DNA from: Kingella_B sp963529665
GTDB lineage: Bacteria; Pseudomonadota; Gammaproteobacteria; Burkholderiales; Neisseriaceae
Direction: 5' to 3'
Length of the DNA stretch: 28,717 nucleotides
NCBI GenBank assembly: GCA_963529665.1
Contig: CAUSAG010000024.1
Coordinates: 1 to 28,717, forward strand
Shown piece after piece: positions 8,788 to 16,142 of this stretch; position 1 is the first letter of the stretch; the number at the start of each line of letters is the position of its first letter. The position numbers were made by a program, and so were the translations under genes. The notes beneath the pieces were generated by a model that saw only the letters and a program-made list of their open reading frames with translations, did not search any database and was not told the DNA's origin.

Positions 8788-8793
8788 AACAGA

Positions 8794-8833
8794 TTTTCAG
8801 GCTGCCTTAATGATGATTGGGGCAGCCTGAAAA
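8794..8833. terminator. Uptake-sequence hairpin
   Basis: Perfect 13-bp inverted pair TTTTCAGGCTGCC / GGCAGCCTGAAAA between the symporter and the small lipoprotein gene. Confidence 0.7.
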
Positions 8834-8849
8834 CAACGGGAACAGCGTG

Positions 8850-9038
8850 ATGATGCGAAAAATGGGCTTAGCCGCCCTGCTCTGCTTGGCATTAACCGCC
8901 TGCGCCAGCACAGGATCGGGCGCGTTTGGCTCGGGGGAGACGGCGCGCAAAGTAACGCGGGCAACGGAATATATTGTGTTTACGCCGCTGTGTTTTTGGT
9001 ATAGGATTTGCCCTGATTTAGGGGATGATGATTTTTAG
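8850..9038 (+). CDS. Small predicted lipoprotein of unknown function
   Basis: A 62-residue protein beginning MMRK, then a hydrophobic stretch ending in the lipobox LTAC (Cys18), so the mature lipoprotein would be about 45 residues. The tail is aromatic-rich (FTPLCFWYRICPDLGDDDF) with two extra cysteines and an acidic end. ATG is at 8850 or 8853, and GGGA about 8 nt upstream supports either. An in-frame ATG further upstream would place part of an uptake sequence in the coding region and is unlikely. I do not recognise a family. Confidence 0.65.
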   Translation: MMRKMGLAALLCLALTACASTGSGAFGSGETARKVTRATEYIVFTPLCFWYRICPDLGDDDF

Positions 9039-9138
9039 GGAGGATGCGGATGGCGAGCGGAAACAGCGTTTTAGTTTTGCAGAAGTGTGTAAACTCGTTT
9101 TCAGGCTGCCTTTGGGGGATGTTTAGCAATCAACAATT

Positions 9139-9182
9139 AGGCAGCCTGAAAATCATTTTCCAGTTTTCAGGCTGCCTTTTTT
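9139..9182 (+). terminator. Uptake-sequence hairpin with T tract
   Basis: Perfect 14-bp pair AGGCAGCCTGAAAA / TTTTCAGGCTGCCT followed by TTTTTT. It is the most classical intrinsic terminator among the uptake hairpins and closes the lipoprotein gene. Confidence 0.8.
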
Positions 9183-9223
9183 GGTTAATCCATCACAAAC
9201 GTTTGGCACTACTGCCCATTCCC

Positions 9224-9436
9224 CTACGTCCAGCCGAACGGAGCATTCTTTTTTCGGAAAAAAGCGTACGCTTGTCCGACGACGCGCAAAGCGCGGCTAG
9301 TTCGCACGCGCCGAAAAAAGGATGCGGAGTGAGGGAAGTTCGCGCAGCGAACCTGCACGTCGGGGTCGCCTTTCTTTTGCTTACTTTTCTTTGGCGAAGC
9401 AAAGAAAAGTAAGTGCCCCGTCGGCACGAGACGCAT
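9224..9436. repeat. Structured intergenic element with several hairpins
   Basis: A non-coding stretch whose composition differs from its surroundings. It contains TTTTTTCGGAAAAAA near 9249, GTTCGC-GCA-GCGAAC near 9340, and a perfect 14-bp stem CTTACTTTTCTTTG / CAAAGAAAAGTAAG with a 6-nt loop (9380-9413), bracketed by CGGGG (9361-9365) and CCCCG (9416-9420). From memory, blocks with this GGCGAAGCAAAGAAAAGTAAG core recur between genes in many proteobacteria and are often mis-called as short genes. I treat it as a repeat of unknown function. Short open frames across it on both strands look spurious. Confidence 0.6.
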
Positions 9437-9627
9437 GGTTAAAGCTAATCGGATGCCAACCACAAAACGCCAACCCATTTTCAGGCTGCCGCAAAAACTC
9501 CCCAAAGGCAGCCTGAAAGTGGAAAACTCGTTTTCAGGCTGCCTTTAAACAACTTTCACAATCCCAAGAAAAAGCAGCCTGAAAACCCTTTTCACAGTTT
9601 TCAGGCTGCCTCAATCCATCCTACGCA
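9437..9627. repeat. Uptake-sequence cluster downstream of yicC
   Basis: Five uptake cores within about 140 nt: 9478-9490 (inverted), 9507-9518 (direct), about 9531-9543 (inverted), and the perfect 13-bp hairpin GCAGCCTGAAAAC / GTTTTCAGGCTGC at 9574-9609, which would terminate yicC on the minus strand. No gene seen. Confidence 0.75.
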
Positions 9628-10500
9628 CTACTCAATATTCTGCACCTGCTCGCGCATCTGCTCAATCAACACTTTCAATTCCACCGAAACCTGCGTGCAT
9701 TCGTTGGCAATCGCCTTGCTGCCCAGCGTGTTGGCTTCGCGGTTTAACTCTTGCATCAGAAAATCCAGCCGTTTGCCAATCGTGCCATCGTGTTGGGTAA
9801 CAATGCGGCGCACCTCGGTGATGTGCGTATGCAAGCGGTTGAATTCCTCGTCCACATCGGCTTTTTGCATATAAAGCGCAAATTCTTGCTTCAAGCGGTC
9901 TTCGTCAATGCTCACCACTGCTTCTTGCAAGCGGCGGCGGCAACGCGCCAAATGCTCTTGCAACAGCTGCGGGAACAATTCTTCCAGCGCGCCGATAATG
10001 GCTTGCATCAAATCCAGCCGTTCCAAAATATGCGCTTGCAGCTTTTCGCCCTCGCGCTCGCGGCTGGCAACAAAATCGTCCACCGCCTGCGCCAGCAGCT
10101 TCAACACCGTCTCTTGCAGCGCATCGCTGTCCACTTCTGCGCTGATGATTACATTGGGAAATTTCAAAATATCGGCAACCGTGAGCTTGCCCAAGCCATC
10201 GTGTTTTTTGCGCCATTTGGCGTTAAGCTCCGCCAGCTCGTTCACCAGATTTTGATTGATGTGCAAGCTATTCGCGCCGTTGGCAATGTTGCTCAACTGA
10301 ATGCGGCATTCCAGTTTGCCGCGCGAGATTTTGCTGCTGATGAGCTCGCGCATCGTGCCTTCTAACACGCGCAAATCGTCGGGAATTTTAAATTGCACAT
10401 CCAAAAAACGATGGTTGACGGCGCGAAGTTCCAATTCAATGCGTTTGCCTGCAATTTCGCCTTGGGCGTTGGCAAAGCCAGTCATGCTGCGTACGGTCAT
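9628..10500 (-). CDS. yicC: YicC/YloC family endoribonuclease
   Basis: A 290-residue protein with the two conserved halves of the YicC family. The N-terminal domain begins MTVRSMTGFANAQGE and contains ELRAVNHRFLDVQFKIPDDLR. The C-terminal domain (DUF1732) contains KRLDFLMQELNREANTLGSKA. Family members are Mg/Mn-dependent endoribonucleases linked to RNA turnover. Length and both signatures are normal. On the minus strand AAAGGA lies 6-7 nt before the ATG. It is divergent from rph with about 150 nt between. Confidence 0.93.
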   Translation of the reverse strand: MTVRSMTGFANAQGEIAGKRIELELRAVNHRFLDVQFKIPDDLRVLEGTMRELISSKISRGKLECRIQLSNIANGANSLHINQNLVNELAELNAKWRKKHDGLGKLTVADILKFPNVIISAEVDSDALQETVLKLLAQAVDDFVASREREGEKLQAHILERLDLMQAIIGALEELFPQLLQEHLARCRRRLQEAVVSIDEDRLKQEFALYMQKADVDEEFNRLHTHITEVRRIVTQHDGTIGKRLDFLMQELNREANTLGSKAIANECTQVSVELKVLIEQMREQVQNIE

Positions 10501-10555
10501 GTTTTTTCCTTTGTTTGACGTTGAAAAACGAAGCTATGGTAACACAAAGCCCCAA

Positions 10556-10595
10556 GGCTGCCTGAAACGAAGTGCGCCAATCGTTTCAGGCTGCC
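10556..10595. repeat. Inverted uptake pair between divergent genes, one arm of Simonsiella type
   Basis: GGCTGCCTGAAAC (10556-10568) pairs with GTTTCAGGCTGCC (10583-10595) with one mismatch. The 12-mer at 10555-10566 is AGGCTGCCTGAA, which matches the Simonsiella dialect as I recall it. It sits between two promoters rather than at a gene end. Confidence 0.6.
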
Positions 10596-10607
10596 CTGCA
10601 AAACCGT

Positions 10608-10613
10608 TATAAT
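10608..10613 (+). promoter_or_regulatory. -10 box of rph
   Basis: TATAAT followed by TCCGCCC, 37 nt before the rph start. Confidence 0.6.
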
Positions 10614-10649
10614 TCCGCCCTTTTCCACCCCACAACCAGAAAGCTCGCC

Positions 10650-11378
10650 ATGACCTACCAACGCACCCAACGCCTTGCCAACCAACTGCGCCCCGTAACC
10701 ATCACGCCCAACTTCTTGCCCCATGCCAACGGCTCGGTGTTGATTGCTTGTGGCAACACCCAAGTCATCTGCACCGCCACGGTGGATGAAAATGTGCCGC
10801 CATTTTTGCGCGGCAAAAATCAAGGCTGGGTAACGGCGGAATACGGCATGCTGCCCGCATCCACCCAATCGCGCATGAAACGCGAAGCCGCAGCGGGCAA
10901 GCAATCTGGGCGCACGCAAGAAATTCAACGGCTGATTGGGCGCAGCCTGCGCGCCTGCGTGGATTTAACCCTGCTGGGCGAGCGCCAAATTCTGATTGAC
11001 TGCGACGTTATCCAAGCCGATGGCGGCACGCGCACCGCCAGCATCACAGGCGCGTTTGTTGCGCTGAAAATTGCGGTACAAAAATTGCTGGATAACGGCA
11101 CATTAGCCGCCAATCCGCTCATCGGCAGCGTTGCCGCCATTTCCGCAGGCATGGTAAACGGCACGCCGCTGCTGGATTTGGACTACCCTGAAGATTCAGG
11201 CTGCGATAGCGATGTCAACATTGTGATGCTCAACGCCAGCCATCTGATTGAAATTCAAGGCACCGCCGAAGGCGCAGCGTTTAGCGTTGCCGAATTAAAC
11301 AGCTTAATCGCGCTGGCGCAACAGGGCATCGCAGAATTAACCGCCCTGCAAGAACAAGCGTTTCAGGCTGCCTTTTGA
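10650..11378 (+). CDS. rph: Ribonuclease PH
   Basis: A 242-residue phosphorolytic 3'-5' exoribonuclease that trims tRNA 3' ends. The signature RSLRACVDLTLLGERQILID (about 92-111) is followed by CDVIQADGGTRTASITG, and GYxxG-like and GTAEGAAFS segments come later, as in the family. I chose the ATG at 10650 (MTYQRTQRLANQLRPVTI), which aligns with other RNase PH starts. An upstream in-frame ATG would lie before the promoter and inside an uptake sequence. Oddly, the last residues (AFQAAF) are encoded by an uptake sequence that also forms the left arm of the terminator hairpin. Confidence 0.96.
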   Translation: MTYQRTQRLANQLRPVTITPNFLPHANGSVLIACGNTQVICTATVDENVPPFLRGKNQGWVTAEYGMLPASTQSRMKREAAAGKQSGRTQEIQRLIGRSLRACVDLTLLGERQILIDCDVIQADGGTRTASITGAFVALKIAVQKLLDNGTLAANPLIGSVAAISAGMVNGTPLLDLDYPEDSGCDSDVNIVMLNASHLIEIQGTAEGAAFSVAELNSLIALAQQGIAELTALQEQAFQAAF

Positions 11379-11423
11379 TGATTCCAATCCTTGATGATTC
11401 CAACCGCCAAAGGCAGCCTGAAA
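11361..11423 (+). terminator. Uptake-sequence hairpin overlapping the rph 3' end
   Basis: Perfect 15-bp stem TTTCAGGCTGCCTTT / AAAGGCAGCCTGAAA with a 33-nt loop. The left arm is inside rph. The loop contains the direct repeat TTGATGATTCCAA twice. Confidence 0.6.
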
Positions 11424-11471
11424 GATAGTTTCTAATCCACATCCCTCCACAGCAATCCCCAAGGAAAGCCT

Positions 11472-12341
11472 ATGCTCAACACCCTACACCAATGGTTCGC
11501 CAAAATACCCCTATCCGAGCAATGGATCTTCACCCTGCTGCTGTTTCCTTTGGTATGGCTGGTGAAAGCCATTTGGCTGTATGCCCATTTCAAAAGCCAT
11601 CCCAATTTGGATTTGGAACACAAGCGCCGCGCCTTGGTGCTCAGCCGCAATGTGTCGCTGATTTTGATTTTGATAGGGCTGCTGATGGTGTGGGGCAGCC
11701 AAATCCAAACCTTTGCGCTGTCTATGGTTGCGCTGGCCGCCGCCACCGTGGTTGCCACCAAAGAGCTGATTATGTGCCTTTCAGGCAGCCTATTGCGCTT
11801 TGTAACGCGGCAATATTCCGTGGGCGACTACATTGAAATCGCCCACATCCGCGGGCGCGTGGTGGACATCAACCTATTCAACACCCTAATGATGCAAATC
11901 GTGGACAACCCGCTGATTGGGCATCTATCAGGGCGCACCGTTTCCTTCCCCAACAGCCTGCTGCTGAGCCAAACCGTGCAGCGCGACCACATCTTAGGGC
12001 AATACGTTGTGCACACCTTTGAAATTCCCGTGCCGATACATCTGGATTCCGATGCCATCGTGCCCAAGCTGCAAGCCGTGTTAGACCAATGGTGCGCCCC
12101 CTACACGCCCGAAATCATCCAATATTTTGAAGCCGTGCAAGTACAACAACTCTTCTTCACCCCCGCCGCCCGCACCCGCATCAACCGCGTGCCACACGAC
12201 GACAAAACCTACAAACTCGTCGTCCGCTTCGCCGCCCCCATCACCCAGCGGCTAGACATCCAACAAGCCGTGTTAGACGAATTTATCCGCCTGCAATATC
12301 AACTGCTCTGCGAGCAAAGCAACGCGCCGCTTAACGCCTAA
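11472..12341 (+). CDS. Small mechanosensitive channel (MscS) family protein
   Basis: A 289-residue membrane protein with three predicted helices near residues 17-37, 60-78 and 82-110. The third is the Ala/Gly-rich pore-type helix FALSMVALAAATVVATKELI, leading into a beta domain with the MscS-like YSVGDYIEIAHIRGRVVDI and the conserved FPNSLL. MscS proteins open under membrane tension to release solutes on hypo-osmotic shock. This short member lacks long N-terminal extensions. AAGGAA lies 7 nt before the ATG. The gene stands alone. Confidence 0.85.
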   Translation: MLNTLHQWFAKIPLSEQWIFTLLLFPLVWLVKAIWLYAHFKSHPNLDLEHKRRALVLSRNVSLILILIGLLMVWGSQIQTFALSMVALAAATVVATKELIMCLSGSLLRFVTRQYSVGDYIEIAHIRGRVVDINLFNTLMMQIVDNPLIGHLSGRTVSFPNSLLLSQTVQRDHILGQYVVHTFEIPVPIHLDSDAIVPKLQAVLDQWCAPYTPEIIQYFEAVQVQQLFFTPAARTRINRVPHDDKTYKLVVRFAAPITQRLDIQQAVLDEFIRLQYQLLCEQSNAPLNA

Positions 12342-12362
12342 GCCGTTTTTGCTGCGCTAAAA

Positions 12363-12418
12363 CGTTTTCAGGCTGCCTTATGGCTTTGCTGATTAGCCCA
12401 AAGGCAGCCTGAAAAACG
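12363..12418. terminator. Uptake-sequence hairpin
   Basis: Arms CGTTTTCAGGCTGCCTT and AAGGCAGCCTGAAAAACG pair over 16-17 bases after the MscS-like gene. Confidence 0.7.
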
Positions 12419-12482
12419 AGTTCAAAGCCAAACCTGCTTTTCAGGCTGCCCCATCATTTCCACAAACACACAAGGAACCCCC

Positions 12483-13256
12483 ATGCGCATCATCTCCGCC
12501 AATGTAAACGGCATCCGCTCCGCCTACAAAAAAGGCTTTTTAGACTACATCGCCCAATCGGGCGCAGACATCGTTTGCGTGCAAGAACTCAAAGCACAAG
12601 AAGCCGATTTATCGGACGACATGAAAAACCCACACGGCATGCACGGCGCATGGCATTGCGCGCAAAAACGCGGTTACAGCGGCGTAGCGATATACAGCAA
12701 GCGCACCCCCGACCGCATCCAATACGGCATCGGCATAGAAAAATTTGATAACGAAGGGCGCTACATCCGCGCCGATTTTAGCAAGCTCAGCGTTATCTCG
12801 CTCTATCTGCCCAGCGGCACCAGCGCCGAAGAGCGCCAAGCCTATAAATACGAATTTTTAGACACGTTCTACCCCATTCTCGCCGCGCTCAAAGCCGAAG
12901 GACGCGATGTTGTCGTGTGTGGCGACTGGAACATCGCCCACCAAAACATAGACATCAAAAACTGGAAAGGCAACCAAAAAAACTCAGGCTTTCTGCCCGA
13001 AGAGCGCGCATGGATAGGGCGCGTGATTGCCGAATTAGGCTGGGTGGACACATGGCGCACGCTCTATCCCGAAATCGCAGGCTACACATGGTGGAGCAAC
13101 CGCGGGCAAGCCTATGCCAACGATGTTGGCTGGCGGATTGATTACCAAATGACCACGCCCGATTTGGCGGCAAAAGCGCAAAAAGCGCATATTTACAAAG
13201 ACGTGAAGTTTTCCGACCACGCGCCGCTGGTGGTGGATTATGAATATGTTGTTTAG
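12483..13256 (+). CDS. Exodeoxyribonuclease III family (AP endonuclease/exonuclease)
   Basis: A 257-residue member of the ExoIII/Xth branch of the EEP nucleases, which act in base-excision repair at abasic sites or 3' ends. Active-site elements are all present: Asn7 (NVNGIR), Glu35 (VQELKAQ), Asp148 and Asn150 (CGDWNIAH), Asp220 (WRIDY) and the catalytic Asp245-His246 pair (FSDHAPL). Neisseria species carry two paralogues, NExo and NApe, with different substrate preference. I cannot assign this one, so I leave the symbol empty. AAGGAA is 7 nt before the ATG. Confidence 0.95.
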   Translation: MRIISANVNGIRSAYKKGFLDYIAQSGADIVCVQELKAQEADLSDDMKNPHGMHGAWHCAQKRGYSGVAIYSKRTPDRIQYGIGIEKFDNEGRYIRADFSKLSVISLYLPSGTSAEERQAYKYEFLDTFYPILAALKAEGRDVVVCGDWNIAHQNIDIKNWKGNQKNSGFLPEERAWIGRVIAELGWVDTWRTLYPEIAGYTWWSNRGQAYANDVGWRIDYQMTTPDLAAKAQKAHIYKDVKFSDHAPLVVDYEYVV

Positions 13257-13307
13257 GCATTAGGTAGCCTGAAAACCCATCATCAACCCTAACCTAACCC
13301 CACAAAA

Positions 13308-13349
13308 AAGGCAGCCTGAAAATGAATAATCCCATTTTCAGGCTGCCTT
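13308..13349. terminator. Bidirectional uptake-sequence terminator between convergent genes
   Basis: A perfect 17-bp stem AAGGCAGCCTGAAAATG / CATTTTCAGGCTGCCTT with an 8-nt loop. Flanking A and T runs would terminate both strands. Confidence 0.8.
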
Positions 13350-13358
13350 AATTCCATC

Positions 13359-14246
13359 TCATATCCCCCGCATCTCAGGGCTTTCCACCGCCCCAACCGG
13401 ATGCTTATACCGATTGTAAGCAAACAAATACTGGCTCGGAAAACGCCGAACCCAATATTCCACATTCCGGTTAATCAACGCCGCATCATGCGCCCTGTCG
13501 CCATTAAAGCAGCCTGAAATCGGCGCAATATGCAACGCAAACCCCCGCCCATTAGGCAAACGCTCGCCCACAAAAAACAACGCCCGCACATTCTTCACCT
13601 GCGCCAGCTTGCCCGCTAGCGTCATCGTGTAAGCAGGCTTGCCAAAAAAGTCCACCCACACTCCCTCGCCACCTTCCAGCGGGTTGGGCACATGGTCGGG
13701 CAACACAATCGTCGCCTCCCCCGCGCGCAACGCCTTCATAATCTGCTTCACCCCTTGCAGATTAGTCGGCGCCGTCCGCCCTTTGCCACGTACCCGCCCC
13801 GCCTGCATAATCGCATCAAACATCTTGATTTTCGGCGGCTTATACATCGCCGTGAGCGCAAACGGCAATTGCTCGCTGATATAGCGCCCCGCCAAATCAT
13901 AGCTTCCAATATGCGGCGTAATCAGCAGCAAGCCCTCGCCCGCATTTAAAGCAGCCTGAATATGCTGCCAACCATGCATCTCGGGAAACAGAGCCACAAT
14001 CTTTTCAGGCTGCCGAAAAAACGCCACTGGCAATTCCAAGCCGCTTTTCACCGTCTCTTGGCACACGCGTAACACGTCGCGCCAGCCGTGCGGCAAACCC
14101 GCTTGGCGCAAATGCCGCCGAATGCGTCTGCGCTCCTTGCCCAACACGCCATACATCACCCACCCCAGCGCATTGCCCAAGCCATGCAACACAGGCAACG
14201 GCAACGCCGCCGCGATTTGAAAAAGCCATTTCAGCATGATTTCCAT
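13359..14246 (-). CDS. LpxL/HtrB-type lipid A late acyltransferase
   Basis: A 295-residue lysophospholipid-acyltransferase-fold enzyme that adds a secondary acyl chain to lipid A from acyl-ACP at the inner membrane. The HX4D catalytic motif is HIGSYD (His112, Asp117) within LLLITPHIGSYDLAG. The downstream block TIVLPDHVPNPLEGGEGVWVDFFG is typical of the family (DHVP/DQ-type region). The N-terminus is a single hydrophobic anchor. Neisseriaceae have more than one paralogue (lpxL1, lpxL2), so the position acylated is not assigned. Translation could start at the first Met or at Met4 (MLKWLF). The peptide FFRQPEKI near residue 76 is encoded by an embedded uptake sequence. Confidence 0.9.
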   Translation of the reverse strand: MEIMLKWLFQIAAALPLPVLHGLGNALGWVMYGVLGKERRRIRRHLRQAGLPHGWRDVLRVCQETVKSGLELPVAFFRQPEKIVALFPEMHGWQHIQAALNAGEGLLLITPHIGSYDLAGRYISEQLPFALTAMYKPPKIKMFDAIMQAGRVRGKGRTAPTNLQGVKQIMKALRAGEATIVLPDHVPNPLEGGEGVWVDFFGKPAYTMTLAGKLAQVKNVRALFFVGERLPNGRGFALHIAPISGCFNGDRAHDAALINRNVEYWVRRFPSQYLFAYNRYKHPVGAVESPEMRGI

Positions 14247-14257
14247 TTCAGCGTTGT

Positions 14258-14548
14258 TTATTGCGCGGCAGGACCGATGTAATCAACAGGCTCATTGGGT
14301 TCTACAACAGATTTTTTCTCCAACGGATATTTCTCGCGCAATTTATTAAAGCGCATGCATTTCGGGTCTTTGGGCTTGTTGGTGCAATAATCTTCCGTTT
14401 TTTTGCAACGCGCCGTTTCTTGCGCGCTCAACGATTGGCAGCCCTTGGCAGCGCGCAAAGGATTACCCAAAGGTTGCGGCGCCGCCGAAGCCGAAAACGC
14501 GGCAAACAAAGCCGCTGCTGCCAACGAAAATTGAATCTTTTTCATCAT
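14258..14548 (-). CDS. Small secreted Cys-containing protein of unknown function
   Basis: A 96-residue protein with a clear signal peptide (MMKKIQFSLAAAALFAAFSASA, cleavage near ASA-AP). The mature part of about 74 residues is basic and contains four cysteines in the pattern GCQSLSAQETARCKKTEDYCTNKPKDPKC, which suggests two disulfides in the periplasm. AAGGA sits 4-7 nt before the tandem ATG ATG. It ends 11 nt before the acyltransferase gene on the same strand, so the two may be co-transcribed. I recognise no family. Confidence 0.75.
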   Translation of the reverse strand: MMKKIQFSLAAAALFAAFSASAAPQPLGNPLRAAKGCQSLSAQETARCKKTEDYCTNKPKDPKCMRFNKLREKYPLEKKSVVEPNEPVDYIGPAAQ

Positions 14549-14608
14549 AACATCCTTAATTTTGAGTGGTTAAACAGGGGTTGCGAGTATAAGCGTTTTC
14601 AGGCTGCC

Positions 14609-14637
14609 TTGCCTAGCCCGTTGCAATTTGCTATCAT
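14609..14637 (+). promoter_or_regulatory. Promoter upstream of the candidate RNA and metK
   Basis: -35 TTGCCT (14609-14614), 17-nt spacer, -10 TATCAT (14632-14637) followed by TCGCCCC, as in other promoters here. Confidence 0.6.
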
Positions 14638-14642
14638 TCGCC

Positions 14643-14777
14643 CCGCATTAAGAGTTGGAAATTCCATGCCAACCTGTTGTTTACAAAACAATAAGGTGGA
14701 CGGTTTGCATAAAACCGATGTGGCTTGTTGCAAAGCGCAAGCAATCCCAACCCGCTTTTAATGCGGGCATTTTTTTA
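14643..14777 (+). ncRNA. Candidate structured small RNA or metK leader
   Basis: About 135 nt runs from the predicted start site to an intrinsic terminator: CCCGC-TTTTAAT-GCGGG, then C, A and seven T (14751-14777). Internal hairpins are ACCT-TTGTT/AACAA-AGGT (about 14673-14697), CGGTTT/AAACCG (14701-14717) and GCTTG/CAAGC (14723-14742). The 5' end CCCGCATTAA is also complementary to the terminator region TTAATGCGGG, and GTTGG can pair with either of two CCAAC segments, so two mutually exclusive folds are possible. That could mean a stand-alone small RNA with a long closing stem or a conditional terminator before metK. I recognise no known riboswitch consensus. Confidence 0.5.
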
Positions 14778-14879
14778 TCTATTGCAAATGGATGTTTCGT
14801 TTTTGCACACAAAATTCTGCCCTTTTATCCAGCCCCCGCGCTTTTCAATATAACGCTGTAATCCATAAGGAAAAAATCC

Positions 14880-16049
14880 ATGAGCGAATACCTCTTTACT
14901 TCAGAATCCGTATCCGAAGGGCATCCCGATAAAGTTGCCGACCAAATTTCCGATGCCATTTTAGATGCCATTTTTGCCCAAGACCCTAAATCGCGCGTGG
15001 CCGCCGAAACGCTGGTTGCCACTGATTTATGCGTGCTGGCAGGCGAAATCACCACCACCGCCCAAGTAGACTACGAACAAATCGCCCGCGACACCATCGC
15101 ACGCATCGGCTACACCGACCCAAGCCTCGGTTTTTCCGCCAGCACCTGCAAATTTTTAGTGAACTACGGCGTGCAATCGCCCGACATCGCCCAAGGCGTA
15201 AACGAAGGCGAAGGCATTGACCTGAACCAAGGCGCGGGCGACCAAGGCTTAATGTTTGGCTACGCCTGCGACGAAACCCCCACGCTGATGCCGTTTGCCA
15301 TTTATTACAGCCACCGCCTGATGCAACGCCAAAGCGAAGTGCGCAAAAGCGGCTTGCTGCCTTGGCTGCGCCCCGATGCTAAAGCGCAATTAACCGTGGC
15401 GTATGACAACGAAACAGGCAAAGTAACCCGCATTGACACCGTTGTCCTTTCCACCCAGCACGCGCCCGAAATCGGCTACGAAGAGCTATGCACTGCGGTG
15501 AAAGAACACATCATCTTGCCCGTGTTGCCCAAAGAATTGCTCACGCCCGAAACCAAATATTTGATTAACCCAACGGGCAAATTTGTCATCGGCGGCCCGC
15601 AAGGCGACTGCGGCTTAACAGGACGCAAAATCATTGTGGACACCTACGGCGGCGCAGCGCCACACGGCGGCGGTGCATTCTCGGGCAAAGACCCCAGCAA
15701 AGTGGACCGCTCCGCCGCTTATGCAGGGCGTTATGTGGCAAAAAACATTGTTGCCGCAGGCTTGGCAAGCCAATGCCAAATCCAAATTTCCTACGCCATC
15801 GGCGTGGCGGAACCCACTTCTATTTCGGTGGACACCTTTGGCACGGGCAAACTGAACGAAGCCGAGTTGATCAAATTGGTGCGCGAACATTTTGACCTGC
15901 GCCCCAAAGGCATCATCCAAATGCTGGATTTGCTGCGCCCCATTTACAGCAAAACCGCCGCTTATGGGCACTTCGGGCGCGAAGAACCTGAGTTCACTTG
16001 GGAGAAAACCGATAAAGCCGAAGCATTGAGAAAAGCGGCAGGCTTGTAA
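14880..16049 (+). CDS. metK: S-adenosylmethionine synthetase
   Basis: A 389-residue methionine adenosyltransferase making SAM from methionine and ATP. Signatures present are SEGHPDKVADQISDAILDAI near the N-terminus, the hexapeptide region GAGDQGLMFGYA (about 118-129), and the glycine-rich GGGAFSGKDPSKVDRSAAYA (about 262-281). Length is typical. TAAGGA at 14866-14871 is 8 nt before the ATG. Expression may depend on read-through of the terminator at 14751-14777 or on a weak second promoter at 14849. Confidence 0.97.
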   Translation: MSEYLFTSESVSEGHPDKVADQISDAILDAIFAQDPKSRVAAETLVATDLCVLAGEITTTAQVDYEQIARDTIARIGYTDPSLGFSASTCKFLVNYGVQSPDIAQGVNEGEGIDLNQGAGDQGLMFGYACDETPTLMPFAIYYSHRLMQRQSEVRKSGLLPWLRPDAKAQLTVAYDNETGKVTRIDTVVLSTQHAPEIGYEELCTAVKEHIILPVLPKELLTPETKYLINPTGKFVIGGPQGDCGLTGRKIIVDTYGGAAPHGGGAFSGKDPSKVDRSAAYAGRYVAKNIVAAGLASQCQIQISYAIGVAEPTSISVDTFGTGKLNEAELIKLVREHFDLRPKGIIQMLDLLRPIYSKTAAYGHFGREEPEFTWEKTDKAEALRKAAGL

Positions 16050-16076
16050 ATCGTTTGCCAACAATTTGAAACGTCA

Positions 16077-16118
16077 AAGGCAGCCTGAAAACGTGTAAAC
16101 CGCGTTTCAGGCTGCCTT
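16077..16118. terminator. Uptake-sequence hairpin after metK
   Basis: Perfect 14-bp inverted pair AAGGCAGCCTGAAA / TTTCAGGCTGCCTT. Confidence 0.7.
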
Positions 16119-16142
16119 AACCATCACAGAAAGCAAATCAAC

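Larger units (their letters stand above)
14549..14879. other. Intergenic region upstream of metK
   Basis: 331 nt holding an inverted uptake sequence (14596-14609), a promoter, a candidate structured RNA ending in an intrinsic terminator (14643-14777, listed separately), then about 100 nt of AT-rich leader before metK. TATAAC at 14849-14854 is a possible second -10, but the metK ribosome site (TAAGGA, 14866-14871) is very close to it. Confidence 0.6.

Noticed and set aside
9193..9505. Open frames on both strands across the multi-hairpin element
   Set aside because: They follow the hairpins, lack ribosome sites and show no protein-like composition. This type of repeat is a known source of false genes.
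14643..14777. Known SAM or SAH riboswitch upstream of metK
   Set aside because: I could not find the conserved cores of the classes I know. It is kept only as an unclassified candidate RNA.
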